The position numbers and the translations under genes are program-made. A DNA stretch of 64,000 nucleotides from NCBI RefSeq assembly GCF_030295935.1, contig NZ_AP027362.1, forward strand, positions 186,001 to 250,000. The letters are read 5' to 3'. The stretch is from Thalassotalea piscium. Lineage in GTDB: Bacteria; Pseudomonadota; Gammaproteobacteria; Enterobacterales; Alteromonadaceae. Under the pieces are notes generated by a model. The model worked only from the letters and a program-made list of their open reading frames with translations, was not told the origin of the DNA and did no database searches. Positions 23,741-33,647 of the stretch are shown here, piece by piece; positions within the stretch are counted from its first letter, which is position 1; each line of letters starts with the position of its first letter.

Positions 23741-24391
23741 TTATTCGTTAGGTAATGCTTCACTTGTTACATCTTCACTTTCGTTTGCCTGCGCTAACCA
23801 GTCACAAATTATTTGATTTGCGCTGTCAAAGCCTGTGCGTTTTAATGATGAAAATGCTTGTACACGAATGTCGGCATTTAAGTTACTTAGTGCTTTCTTA
23901 ACTTTTAATACTTCACTACTGGCAGCGCCTTGTGAAAGTTTGTCTGATTTAGTGAGTAGTGCCAAAACGGGCAGATTACTTTCTGCAGCCCATTCAATTA
24001 AGTTACGATCTAAGTCTTTTAATGGGTGGCGTATATCCATTAAAACAACTAAACCTCTTAAACTGGTACGTTTTTCTAGGTATTCACCTAACGCTTTTTG
24101 CCACTTTTTTTTCATTTCTAGCGGTACTTTGGCAAAGCCATAGCCAGGTAAGTCAATTAATCGTTGGTTTTCGCCAACTTCAAAAACGTTAATTAGTTGA
24201 GTTCGACCTGGCGTTTTACTAATACGCGCTAGACTTTTTTGATTAGTTAACGTATTTAATGCGCTTGATTTACCGGCGTTTGAACGGCCAGCAAAGGCCA
24301 CTTCAATGCCTGTATCTTCAGGTAGGCGTCGAATGTCAGGCGCGCTGATTGTGAATGTAGCTTTACTTAAATGAACAACTGAAGTAGACAA
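23741..24391 (-). CDS. engB: ribosome biogenesis GTPase EngB (YihA/YsxC)
   Basis: The 216-aa protein has all GTPase motifs: G1 [10 protein letters not shown]3 DLPGYG and G4 TKSD, in the TrmE-Era-EngA-like order. It is needed for large ribosomal subunit assembly. It is the first recognisable core gene to the right of the transposon. Its stop codon lies only a few bases from the T-run of the sRNA terminator, which could serve both strands. Confidence 0.95.
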   Translation of the reverse strand: MSTSVVHLSKATFTISAPDIRRLPEDTGIEVAFAGRSNAGKSSALNTLTNQKSLARISKTPGRTQLINVFEVGENQRLIDLPGYGFAKVPLEMKKKWQKALGEYLEKRTSLRGLVVLMDIRHPLKDLDRNLIEWAAESNLPVLALLTKSDKLSQGAASSEVLKVKKALSNLNADIRVQAFSSLKRTGFDSANQIICDWLAQANESEDVTSEALPNE

Positions 24392-24600
24392 GGTTATTTT
24401 CCGAAAACAAATGAATATTCGTCATTATATCTCTTTTTTACGTAAATGAATTGTAATCCCCTTACATTTTTTAGTGATTTTTTCATCTAACCCTATTAAA
24501 TATTGTGCTATATCGTGTAAAATGCTTAGTTAATTAACTATTTATCACGTTTGTTTTTCAAATTAATAAAACAAGTAACCTTTAAAACAGAGAGCACTCC

Positions 24601-25857
24601 ATGAAAAAAGTCATATTTTCGTTCGTCATCGGATTAGGTATGCTAACTCAAGCCAATGCGTTTGAGGGCGATGCACAAGCAGGTAAAGCAAAAGCAGCAG
24701 TTTGTGCAGCTTGTCATGGGGCTAATGGTATTAGTGCCGTTGATATGTATCCTAACCTTGCTGGGCAACATGCAGATTATATTGCGAAGCAACTTAAAGC
24801 GTTTAAATCAGGTGAGCGTAAAGACCCTGTAATGGCGCCAATGGCAATGGGGCTGTCTGATCAAGACATGGCCGATTTAGGGGCTTATTTTCAAGATATC
24901 AATAAAGGTGAAAGCGCTGCTTCAACAGGTGGCGATACAAGTGCTACAGTTGCAGCTCCTGCAGCTGCACCAACGATTGTTGCAGATGCATTAGCGGGTA
25001 AGGCCCTTTATCAAAACGGTGATAAAGCACGTGGTATTACAGCATGTGTTGATTGTCATGGTAAAGATGGTGAAAGTTTAGTTCATATTAACCCTAACTT
25101 AGCTAAACAACACCCAGAGTATATTGAAAAACAACTAAAAGATTTTAAAAATGCGACCCGTGCTAATGCTTCGATGAATCAAGTTTCAGCTAATTTATCT
25201 GAAGCAGATATTGCAAACTTAGGTGCGTATTTTAAAGATACATCAGCTGTTGGCGAAGTAAAAAACACTTTCGCTGCGGTTACTGTAGTTAAGTCGTTTG
25301 CTGGTAATGTTGAAGCGGGTAAAGCAAAAGCAGCAACTTGTGCTGCTTGTCATGGTGCTGACGGTAATGCAGCAGTGCCTATGTACCCTTCATTAGCGGG
25401 CCAAAGTGAAACGTACTTAATTAAACAATTACATGATTTTAAAACTGCTATTGCAAGTAATAATGCTGATGGCCGCCCTGATCCAGTGATGGCTGCAATG
25501 GCAGCGCCACTTTCTGAAGAAGATATTAAAGACCTATCAGCTTACTTTGCATCACAAACATTAAAACCAGCTGCGAGTGAGTCAAGTGAATATGGCCATA
25601 AGCTTTACTTTAGTGGTGATGAAAAGCGTGGCGTAACTGCATGTATCGCTTGTCATAGTCTTGATGGTCAAGGTATGGATAAAGCCGGCTTTCCAGCTAT
25701 TGCAGGTCAAAACGCAACTTATGTTAAGTCTCAACTTGAAAAGTTCCGTGAAAGTACGCGTGCTAATGACTCAAATGGTATGATGCGTAATATTGCTGTT
25801 CGTTTAACTGACGACGATATCTCTGCGTTATCACAATACATTTCAGCAATGAAATAA
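24601..25857 (+). CDS. tetrahaem cytochrome c4-like protein
   Basis: A signal peptide (about 20 aa, ending NAFEGD) is followed by four c-type haem sites: CAACHG near residue 36, CVDCHG near 153, CAACHG near 247 and CIACHS near 352. Ordinary cytochrome c4 has about 200 aa and two haems, so this 418-aa protein looks like a tandem duplication of the whole dihaem unit, joined by an Ala-rich linker around residue 115. Cytochromes c4 carry electrons in the periplasm to terminal oxidases. It is divergent from engB, an arrangement common in gammaproteobacteria. Confidence 0.9.
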   Translation: MKKVIFSFVIGLGMLTQANAFEGDAQAGKAKAAVCAACHGANGISAVDMYPNLAGQHADYIAKQLKAFKSGERKDPVMAPMAMGLSDQDMADLGAYFQDINKGESAASTGGDTSATVAAPAAAPTIVADALAGKALYQNGDKARGITACVDCHGKDGESLVHINPNLAKQHPEYIEKQLKDFKNATRANASMNQVSANLSEADIANLGAYFKDTSAVGEVKNTFAAVTVVKSFAGNVEAGKAKAATCAACHGADGNAAVPMYPSLAGQSETYLIKQLHDFKTAIASNNADGRPDPVMAAMAAPLSEEDIKDLSAYFASQTLKPAASESSEYGHKLYFSGDEKRGVTACIACHSLDGQGMDKAGFPAIAGQNATYVKSQLEKFRESTRANDSNGMMRNIAVRLTDDDISALSQYISAMK

Positions 25858-25878
25858 TAAGCTCAATAGACCATAAAG

Positions 25879-25903
25879 CGGCCCTACTTGGGCCGTTTTT
25901 TTT
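25879..25903 (+). terminator. intrinsic terminator of the cytochrome gene
   Basis: CGGCCC-TACTT-GGGCCG followed by eight T, about 20 bp after the stop codon. Confidence 0.85.
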
Positions 25904-26152
25904 AGTTTACGTTAAACATTTACTCAAATATCTCTATTACCTACATGGCTTAAAATGCTCGTTTATCGGCAGCATTTATAAAGCTTTGGTATAATCCGTA
26001 TAAGAAAGTGCTCAACACGCCCTAGTGAAGCTGCTAGCTATTAACTTTAGTGATTCATCTTAGAAAACAACCGAATTAGCGCCAATCTACTATTTCAAAC
26101 AATGGTTTTATGATATTAATAACGGTTAATTAATTACTAGGTTTGTTTAGAC

Positions 26153-27820
26153 ATGAGATTACTTTCTCTAATAGTTGTTTTATTAAATTTTGCTCTATCT
26201 TTTGCGGTATACGCCGACAGTATTTTTGGAAGTAGTGCTAGCACTATAACTCGTCAAGATGTTTTACGTGGCTCAATTACACCAGAACGAGCTTGGTGGG
26301 ACTTAAGTCATTACCATTTGAAAGTGAAGGTTGACCCGTCTGAGAAAACTATTTCTGGCACTAATACTGTTAGTTATCGTGTGCTATCTGAACAAAAAAG
26401 GCTACAAATAGAGCTTCAAGCACCTATGCAATTAACCAAGGCCCTGCAAAATGGGCAAGCGTTAGAGGTAGAAAAGGATGGCTATAGTTTTTTTATAACC
26501 CTGAACGAAATACAAGCAGTAGGCTCTGAACATCAAGTCACATTATTTTTCTCAGGTAAACCACTTGTGGCAAAGCGAGCACCTTGGGATGGTGGAATAA
26601 CGTGGACTAAAGACAGCAATGGAATAGACTTTATCGCGTCTTCAAACCAAGGTATTGGTGCCAGTATTTGGTGGCCGAATAAAGACCACGCCTATGATGA
26701 GCCTGATTTAGGTGCAATAATTAGCGTGGAAGTGCCGGAACATTTGGTTGACGTATCGAATGGCCGCTTAATTGATATAGAACACGATAAAAAAGCCAAA
26801 ACTAAAACCTACCATTGGCAAGTTAAAAATCCCATCAACAATTACGGCATTAATATTAATATTGGTGACTATGTTCACTTTGGTGAAAAGTATCAGGGTG
26901 AAAATGGCGAACTTGATTTGGATTATTGGGTGCTCAAAGAAAATTTAGCTAAAGCCAAAGTGCAATTTAAAGAAGGTAAGCGCACTATTGAAGCATTAGA
27001 GTATTGGTTAGGGCCTTATCCTTTTTATCAAGACAGCTATAAATTAGTTGAAGCCCCATATTTAGGTATGGAGCATCAAAGCTCTGTAACCTACGGTAAC
27101 GGTTATAAAAATGGCTACTTAGGGCGCGACTTGAGTGGCATGGGCCCAGGGTTGTTATTTGACTTTATTATTGTGCATGAAACTGCACATGAATGGTTCG
27201 CAAATAATATTACCAGTATAGATATTGCTGATATGTGGATACATGAAGCCTTTACGAATTACGCGGAAAGTTTATTTCTTGAGTATCACTTTGATAAAGA
27301 GTCGGCTTATAAATATATTAGAGGCCTACGAGCGAGTATAGCAAACGATAAGCCAATTATCGGGCAGTACAACGTGCACAAAGGTGGCTCTAAAGATATG
27401 TATTATAAAGGAAGTAATATGCTGCATACTATTCGCCAGGTTATTGATGACGATGTTAAGTGGCGAGAAATATTGCGTGGTCTAAATAAAGCCTTTTATC
27501 ACAAAACAGTAACAACAGAGCAAGTAGAAACATATATAAGTAAGCTTTCAGGAAAAGACTTAAGTAAAATCTTTGATCAATATTTAAGAGATTTCCGTAT
27601 TCCTATGCTTGAATACGTTGTTATAGATCAAAAAATGCGTGTTCGTTGGGGAAATGCTATCGAGGGTTTTAATATGCCAGTGCGTATTTATATCAATGGC
27701 AAAGCTAAGTGGATAACACCAACAACACAGTGGGTTAATCTTAAACTATCTGCAACTAATGCAGCTATTAGCGTTGACCCTAATTTTTATATCAGCACGT
27801 TAAATATTACAGGCGATTAG
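26153..27820 (+). CDS. M1 family zinc metallopeptidase (exported)
   Basis: This 555-aa protein starts with a signal peptide of about 21 residues. It carries GMEHQS near residue 305 (the GxMEN-type exopeptidase motif), HETAHEWFANN near 341 and the third zinc ligand in HEAFTNY 18 residues later. The C-terminal helical domain of large M1 aminopeptidases is short. It probably trims peptides in the periplasm or outside the cell. A TPR protein gene begins 3 bp after its stop, so they are likely co-transcribed. Confidence 0.9.
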   Translation: MRLLSLIVVLLNFALSFAVYADSIFGSSASTITRQDVLRGSITPERAWWDLSHYHLKVKVDPSEKTISGTNTVSYRVLSEQKRLQIELQAPMQLTKALQNGQALEVEKDGYSFFITLNEIQAVGSEHQVTLFFSGKPLVAKRAPWDGGITWTKDSNGIDFIASSNQGIGASIWWPNKDHAYDEPDLGAIISVEVPEHLVDVSNGRLIDIEHDKKAKTKTYHWQVKNPINNYGININIGDYVHFGEKYQGENGELDLDYWVLKENLAKAKVQFKEGKRTIEALEYWLGPYPFYQDSYKLVEAPYLGMEHQSSVTYGNGYKNGYLGRDLSGMGPGLLFDFIIVHETAHEWFANNITSIDIADMWIHEAFTNYAESLFLEYHFDKESAYKYIRGLRASIANDKPIIGQYNVHKGGSKDMYYKGSNMLHTIRQVIDDDVKWREILRGLNKAFYHKTVTTEQVETYISKLSGKDLSKIFDQYLRDFRIPMLEYVVIDQKMRVRWGNAIEGFNMPVRIYINGKAKWITPTTQWVNLKLSATNAAISVDPNFYISTLNITGD

Positions 27821-27823
27821 CAT

Positions 27824-28789
27824 TTGAACGTTTTTAGTAAAATGAATAACGACAACTTGCTCTGCAATTTTTTATTATTGTGGGTTGTTTTATTTGTTTT
27901 TCAGAGTAAAGCTAAAGCAGAATATAATGCAATTAATAAAGGGGTAATCAAAGCAAGTGAGGTGTGCTTGCTTTCACCGAAAGAATGCTTAACGGTGGTT
28001 GATAAAAAGTTAAAAAACACACCTACTCATTCTTACCTTTGGTTTGGCTTATTGCAGCATAAATTTGATGCATTATACAATTTACAACGAATTGAAGATC
28101 TTAATAAAGCGATAATTCCTTGGCTGGAAAATGAAAGATTACCAGAATCATTTCTTATTACGATTTATATTTATTATGCTAAAACTAGCTTAATCGATAA
28201 TAATATCGACAGGGCACGAGAATATTCTGAAAAAGCCAAAAACAAAATACAGGCGATGAATAATGTTTTTCCCTCTCCAATGCGGTTAGTAACTCTAGCT
28301 AATTTACAAATGGAATTAGAAGAAGACGAAGAAGCTTACCAAACGTTACAAGCATTAGAGCAAAAATTTAAAAGCAGTAGAAATCCGCACTTTAAAATGG
28401 AGCTTTTTGGTAATTTGGGGCATATTACTCGACGCTTAAGTTTACCTGAGTTGTCATTAAATTATTGGATCAAAGCCCTGCGTTGGAGCAAAGAATTTGA
28501 TAACAAACAGCAAATAGGCACTGTGCTTTACGTGCTTGCGAATGCGTATTTTAATGTAGAGAAATACGCATTCGCAGATAAATATTTTACCCAAGCAGAA
28601 GGTTTATCTAAGAGTGCGGGTGATGAAGTGCGAGTCAATCAAATTAAGCTACGCTTAGTCGAGGTTAAACTAAAACAACAGGAATTAATGCATGCAAAAA
28701 ATATATTCCAAACCATTAACCAAGATCTAATACCAATATATTACAAAGATAAACTCGAAGCGCTAGGGACTTCAATTGATAATATGTAA
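27824..28789 (+). CDS. exported TPR-like protein
   Basis: The protein has a signal segment (NLLCNFLLLWVVLFVFQSKAKA) and then helical TPR-like repeats (for example NPHFKMELFGNLGHITRRLSLPELSLNYW). The frame opens with TTG at 27824, 3 bp after the peptidase gene; the ATG at 27842 is an alternative start. It probably serves as a periplasmic adaptor. No catalytic domain is seen. Confidence 0.7.
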   Translation: MNVFSKMNNDNLLCNFLLLWVVLFVFQSKAKAEYNAINKGVIKASEVCLLSPKECLTVVDKKLKNTPTHSYLWFGLLQHKFDALYNLQRIEDLNKAIIPWLENERLPESFLITIYIYYAKTSLIDNNIDRAREYSEKAKNKIQAMNNVFPSPMRLVTLANLQMELEEDEEAYQTLQALEQKFKSSRNPHFKMELFGNLGHITRRLSLPELSLNYWIKALRWSKEFDNKQQIGTVLYVLANAYFNVEKYAFADKYFTQAEGLSKSAGDEVRVNQIKLRLVEVKLKQQELMHAKNIFQTINQDLIPIYYKDKLEALGTSIDNM

Positions 28790-28853
28790 TACCAAGCCCA
28801 CTAGCAATGTGATCATTTCTACTGGTTAAAACAATTAGCTAAGCTATTATTTA

Positions 28854-30278
28854 TTAATGATATTTTGCTAATTTTCTCCGATAATAAATAGTTAAACTGA
28901 CAAATAATAGTAATAGCGTACTTATTATTATTAAAATAATAATAAGTTTTTTAACCAATTGGTCTTGCGTTAAAATATTCGTCAGCATGTCTTTCTTAAC
29001 AGAGGTATAAATATTGTCTCGGTCAGCAACAGAGTCGTGAAAGTCTTGTTCAACCGCAGAGTAATAGAGTGCTTGATCTTCTTTAGTTTGTTCAAGAAGG
29101 TGCTGATACCTTTTTTCTATCCAACTGTTAGCTGACTTATGATCGTTTAAATATTGATATGCTGTTGAAAATGCTAAGTATGCATCGGGTAAATTACTTT
29201 TAATACCTTCTTTTTGGATAGTCTCAAGTGCTTTATTTAACAGTGCAAACCCTGCGTCAGTCTGATCGAGAAAAACGTAAGTAAGCCCTAGGTTAAGCTG
29301 GCATACGCTGACTATGTGAATGTTATTAATACGATTGGCTGTTTCAATGCAAATATTCGCTTGCTTTTCTGCATTGGTGTAATTGTTATTTCTTAAATAA
29401 TAGTCGGAAAGGTTGGCATAGATAGTTGCTAATATTTCAATGTCATTTGATCTAATCGCATACGTTAATGCAGTGTTATAGGCATCTAACTCTTGTTCCA
29501 CTTTGCCTAAATAACTTAATGCTATTGCCCTATTTATATAATTGGCTGCCATCGCACGAATGTTTTTTCGTGGTAGTGCTTCTAATATATTAATAACATT
29601 GTCAGATGCAATGAGCGCTTTGTCGTACTCTTGGCGATCTAAATATAAAGCTACCATGTTTAGGTATATTTTCATGGAAAGAGTTTTATGATTTAACTCG
29701 TCGAATACTGTTAAAGCGTCTTGATAATCTTTTAATGCTAAAGTGCTTTTACCCAATTTACCATAGAAAATAGCTCTAACAGACTTAGCCCTTGCACTGG
29801 CTTCTTTAAAATGGATTGAATCAGCTAATGTTAACGCTTGCGATGCGTAATCAAGTCCATTTAAGTATTCACCTTGCTTTAATGCCAGACGTGCCTTTTT
29901 ATGATAATAGAGGCTTAAAATCCATTCGTTGCCCAGCTTCACTCCTAGTACGTGAAGCTTGCTAAGGTATGCAGATGTTTTGTCAAATTCTGATAATGCA
30001 TTGTGTACAGAAATATACGCTAAGTATTGAGCTACTTCATATTCAATATGTTTGGCCTTAATGCCAGTTTTTGCTAAAACATCGAGTTGTTGCTTCGACA
30101 TTTCAGGCTCATATTCAGCATTATCTGCAATGTCGAGCAGCTGCCGGCCCTCAACTGTTTGTTGTATCATTTTAAAAGGAGTAAACACTTCTTTTTGGGT
30201 TGCTTGAGCATTGGCACCGCTAGCTTTGATTAAACAAAGTGCCATTAGTATCAATAGGCTTGGTAGAGTGACTTTCAT
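28854..30278 (-). CDS. TPR sensor-like protein with C-terminal membrane anchor
   Basis: The 474-aa protein has a signal peptide ending ANA, about eight TPR repeats (ALKDYQDALTVFDELNHK, YTNAEKQANICIETANRIN and others), and a transmembrane helix near residues 445-465 (LIIILIIISTLLLLFVSLTIYY) with a 9-residue basic tail. This is the sensory half seen in many Alteromonadales TPR-GGDEF or TPR-kinase proteins, but no output domain follows. It is convergent with the preceding TPR gene. Confidence 0.75.
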   Translation of the reverse strand: MKVTLPSLLILMALCLIKASGANAQATQKEVFTPFKMIQQTVEGRQLLDIADNAEYEPEMSKQQLDVLAKTGIKAKHIEYEVAQYLAYISVHNALSEFDKTSAYLSKLHVLGVKLGNEWILSLYYHKKARLALKQGEYLNGLDYASQALTLADSIHFKEASARAKSVRAIFYGKLGKSTLALKDYQDALTVFDELNHKTLSMKIYLNMVALYLDRQEYDKALIASDNVINILEALPRKNIRAMAANYINRAIALSYLGKVEQELDAYNTALTYAIRSNDIEILATIYANLSDYYLRNNNYTNAEKQANICIETANRINNIHIVSVCQLNLGLTYVFLDQTDAGFALLNKALETIQKEGIKSNLPDAYLAFSTAYQYLNDHKSANSWIEKRYQHLLEQTKEDQALYYSAVEQDFHDSVADRDNIYTSVKKDMLTNILTQDQLVKKLIIILIIISTLLLLFVSLTIYYRRKLAKYH

Positions 30279-30506
30279 TTTTACCTTAACATTATCGTAA
30301 CACTGCTTTATTGAAAGTAGCTGTTAATTCCTCTAAACACAAAGAATTTACCATTAGTCTTTCTAGGATGTACTTGATATACAGTAATATCGGCTAGTTG
30401 CAAGGCTAAGCAGTACTTCGTAAAAAGAATCAAAAAAACGCAAGAACAAGTAAATGAGCGCAGTTATTTAACTTTATTACACCGACTAAATTTCACTCTT
30501 GGTTAT
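30279..30506. other. intergenic region between polA and the TPR gene
   Basis: No gene or clear terminator was found in these 228 bp, which hold the TPR gene promoter and the polA 3' region. Confidence 0.4.
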
Positions 30507-33242
30507 TTAATGTGCTTGCTCCCAGTTATCGCCAATACCAGCTTCCGCTATCAACGGCACACTTAATGAAACAACGTTGTCCATAATATCTATAAGCTTT
30601 GTGGTGGTTTCTTCAACAATATCTTGATGGATTTCAAAAACCAATTCATCATGCACTTGCATGGTCATTTTTATACGATCGTCATTTTGTTCTTCAATCC
30701 AGCGGTTAACTGCTAACATCGCCTTTTTAATAATATCGGCTGCGGTACCTTGCATTGGGGCATTAATGGCTTCGCGTTCAGCTGCTTTTCTACGCATCGC
30801 ATTTTTAGACTTTATATCGGGTAGATACAATCTACGACCAAATACTGTTTCAACGTAACCTAATTCTTTGGTTTTTTGGCGAGTATCTTCCATGTAAGTT
30901 AAAACATTGGGGTAGCGTTCGAAATACTTATCCATATATTCTTGTGCTAAGTATCGCTCTATTGAAAGCTGCTCGGCTAAGCCAAAAGCAGACATACCGT
31001 AAATTAAACCAAAGTTTACGGCTTTTGCACTACGGCGCTGATCACTTGTTACTTCGTCTAGTGCTACGTCAAATATTTCTGCTGCAGTGGCTTTATGGAC
31101 ATCTTTTCCTTCTGAAAAAGCTGATACTAATCCTTTATCGTCAGATAAGTGCGCCATAATGCGTAGCTCAATTTGAGAGTAATCAATGGCGACTATTTTG
31201 TAGTTGTTACTTGCAATAAAAGCATGGCGTATTTTACGACCTTCCTCACTTCTGATCGGAATGTTTTGTAAATTTGGATCGGTCGACGATAAACGCCCTG
31301 TAGCTGCTACCGCTTGTTGATAAGTGGTATGAACACGGCCATTTTCATCAACTATCAGTGGTAGTTTATCGGTGTAAGTCGATTTAAGTTTAGATAATCC
31401 ACGATGCTCAAGAATAATTCGTGGTAATTCATACCCCTCTTTTTCTAATTTTTCAAGCACATCTACCGCAGTTGACGGTGCACCTTTAGGCGTTTTTTTC
31501 AGTACCGGGATCTTCAGCTCTTCAAATAAAATTTGCTGTAATTGCTTTGGAGAGCTTAGGTTAAATGCTTGGCCGGCTACTTCGTGTGCCTTAATTTCAA
31601 GTGCTTGTAGGCGTGGCGCAATATCATTACTTTGTTTATTTAATAAGTCGCTATCAATTAATACACCAAGCTGTTCCATTTTGGCTAAAACCGGTAACAA
31701 GGGCATTTCTATTTCATTATAAACAGCCAGTTGTTTAGGGCTTTTTGATAACTTAGAATACAGGGTTTGATGAAGCCTTAGGGTAATATCGGCATCTTCA
31801 GCCGCATAGTGGCCGGCTTTTTCAATATCAATTTGATTAAACGTTAATTGTTTTGCACCTTTTCCCGCAATATCTTGGAAAGAAGTGGTTTTGTAACCCA
31901 AATATTTATCTGCTAATGCATCCATATTATGTCGGCTGGCAACACTGTTTAAGCAATAAGACTCAAGCATGGTATCAAAGCCAATTCCGGCCATTTTTAT
32001 CTTATATTGCGATAAAACATTGGCATCATACTTTAAGTTTTGGCCGATCTTTAAAATTTCTGTGCTTTCTAATAGTGGCTTTAGTTGCTTTAGCACATCG
32101 TCTAAAGGTAGTTGCGTTGGCGCACCTTCATAATCATGCATTAACGGCACATAAGCGGCTTTTCCAGCTTCAACAGCAAAAGATACTCCTACTAACTTTG
32201 CCTTCATATAGTCAACACTGGTTGTTTCAGTGTCAAAGGCAAATATGCCAACGCTTTTTAATTTATTTAGCCAAACATCTAAAGTTTGCTGATCAAAAAT
32301 TATTTCATATTCAGTCTCTATATTTTCAATTAATTCTTCGTCAGTATCGTCAATGTCACTTGTTGTTTCAGTACTATCTGAATTTAATTGAGCCAGTAAG
32401 CGACGTAATTCAAATTGAGTGTATAGCTGAGTTAATTTTTCTACATTCGCAGGAGACGGCTGTAGTTGTTCAACGGTGTAGTCGAGTGCTACATCAAGCT
32501 TTATTGTTGCCAGTTGATAAGACAATGGTAAATCGGGCAAAGCAGCACGTAAATTCTCTCCAATTTTACCTTTAACAGCGTCTGCGTTTGCAATAACGTT
32601 GTCTAATGTTTCATGCTCAAGCAACCACTTTACCGCCGTTTTAGGACCACACTTAACAACGCCAGGTATGTTATCTACTTTGTCACCCATGAGTGCTAAG
32701 TAATCGATAATTTGATCGGGGCGCACGCCAAACTTTTCAATAACACCGGCTTCATCTAGCTCAACGTTGGTCATGGTGTTAATCAATCGAACATGCGGAT
32801 TAACTAATTGAGCCATATCTTTATCACCAGTTGATATAACGGTTTCCATACCAACCTGAGATGCTTGATGGGCTAACGTGCCAATAACATCGTCAGCCTC
32901 TACACCTTCAACAACAAGCAAAGGCAACCCCATAGCTTCAATTATTTCATGTATTGGTGCTATTTGGCTTCTTAAGTCGTCAGGCATAGGAGGGCGAGTA
33001 GCCTTGTATTCAGGGTACATGTCGTTACGAAATGTTTTGCCTTTAGCGTCAAATACCACAACAACATTGCCATTTGGGTATTCTTTTTTAAGGCTATTGA
33101 TCATATTCAATACACCGGTAATTGCACCAGTAGGCTGACCATCAGCGGTTGATAATGCCTGTAAGTAAGGAACATGATATGCACGGAATAAATAGGAAGA
33201 GCCGTCGACTAATATTAATGGAGATAATGAAGCTGTTGTCAT
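30507..33242 (-). CDS. polA: DNA polymerase I
   Basis: The 911-aa protein has the three domains in order: 5'-3' exonuclease (residues 1-290, with LVDGSSYLFRAYH and GVEADDVIGTLA), 3'-5' proofreading exonuclease (from about 315, FDTETTSVDY with the DxE motif intact), and the family A polymerase (from about 520). In the polymerase, motif A reads IAIDYSQIELRIMAHLS, the O helix RRSAKAVNFGLIYGMS, and motif C QVHDELVFE. It processes Okazaki fragments and repairs gaps. Length and motifs are normal. Confidence 0.97.
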   Translation of the reverse strand: MTTASLSPLILVDGSSYLFRAYHVPYLQALSTADGQPTGAITGVLNMINSLKKEYPNGNVVVVFDAKGKTFRNDMYPEYKATRPPMPDDLRSQIAPIHEIIEAMGLPLLVVEGVEADDVIGTLAHQASQVGMETVISTGDKDMAQLVNPHVRLINTMTNVELDEAGVIEKFGVRPDQIIDYLALMGDKVDNIPGVVKCGPKTAVKWLLEHETLDNVIANADAVKGKIGENLRAALPDLPLSYQLATIKLDVALDYTVEQLQPSPANVEKLTQLYTQFELRRLLAQLNSDSTETTSDIDDTDEELIENIETEYEIIFDQQTLDVWLNKLKSVGIFAFDTETTSVDYMKAKLVGVSFAVEAGKAAYVPLMHDYEGAPTQLPLDDVLKQLKPLLESTEILKIGQNLKYDANVLSQYKIKMAGIGFDTMLESYCLNSVASRHNMDALADKYLGYKTTSFQDIAGKGAKQLTFNQIDIEKAGHYAAEDADITLRLHQTLYSKLSKSPKQLAVYNEIEMPLLPVLAKMEQLGVLIDSDLLNKQSNDIAPRLQALEIKAHEVAGQAFNLSSPKQLQQILFEELKIPVLKKTPKGAPSTAVDVLEKLEKEGYELPRIILEHRGLSKLKSTYTDKLPLIVDENGRVHTTYQQAVAATGRLSSTDPNLQNIPIRSEEGRKIRHAFIASNNYKIVAIDYSQIELRIMAHLSDDKGLVSAFSEGKDVHKATAAEIFDVALDEVTSDQRRSAKAVNFGLIYGMSAFGLAEQLSIERYLAQEYMDKYFERYPNVLTYMEDTRQKTKELGYVETVFGRRLYLPDIKSKNAMRRKAAEREAINAPMQGTAADIIKKAMLAVNRWIEEQNDDRIKMTMQVHDELVFEIHQDIVEETTTKLIDIMDNVVSLSVPLIAEAGIGDNWEQAH

Positions 33243-33339
33243 GATGTACTGTGTTGTTACTTAATTTGCTGTTAAGGATGCCACAATCACGATTTTCTCT
33301 CTAGCAATAAAGTTATTAAATCAAACTTTTTAACTAGGC

Positions 33340-33348
33340 TGTGGATAA
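33340..33348 (-). promoter_or_regulatory. DnaA box 1
   Basis: The minus strand reads TTATCCACA, the consensus DnaA box, about 100 bp upstream of the polA start. Confidence 0.6.
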
Positions 33349-33483
33349 CTTTGTTGAAAACTAGGATCAGAAAAAGCGTCTAATTATCAATTTAAAAAGA
33401 CGTTGGACTTTTAAGTTGTTGTTTAAAATGAAAAAAGGTAAGAAAAAATCCTTTTAGTCACATTTTATTTTTATTTTTTTATA

Positions 33484-33492
33484 TGTGGATAA
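33484..33492 (-). promoter_or_regulatory. DnaA box 2
   Basis: A second perfect TTATCCACA on the same strand, 144 bp from the first, next to a T-rich tract. Confidence 0.6.
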
Positions 33493-33647
33493 AATATTCA
33501 CTTCTCTTAGTTGCTCACTAACTCTATTAATAGTTTGCTAACCAAGGACGATAGAGATTACCAGAATTCTACGGTATTGCTAGTATATTATTAAATTCTT
33601 TTGCTGATAAAAAGAAGCAATAAATAACTAAAAAACATAAGCGAGTG

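Larger units (their letters stand above)
33243..33647. other. intergenic region upstream of polA with two DnaA boxes and an AT-rich tract
   Basis: It holds two perfect 9-mer DnaA boxes (33340-33348 and 33484-33492) and a strongly T-rich stretch around 33462-33482 beside the second box. It must also hold the polA promoter. I see no gene in it. Confidence 0.6.

Noticed and set aside
31853-32575. 240-aa plus-strand ORF
   Set aside because: It is antisense to polA, with low-complexity His/Leu/Gln-rich translation typical of a shadow frame.
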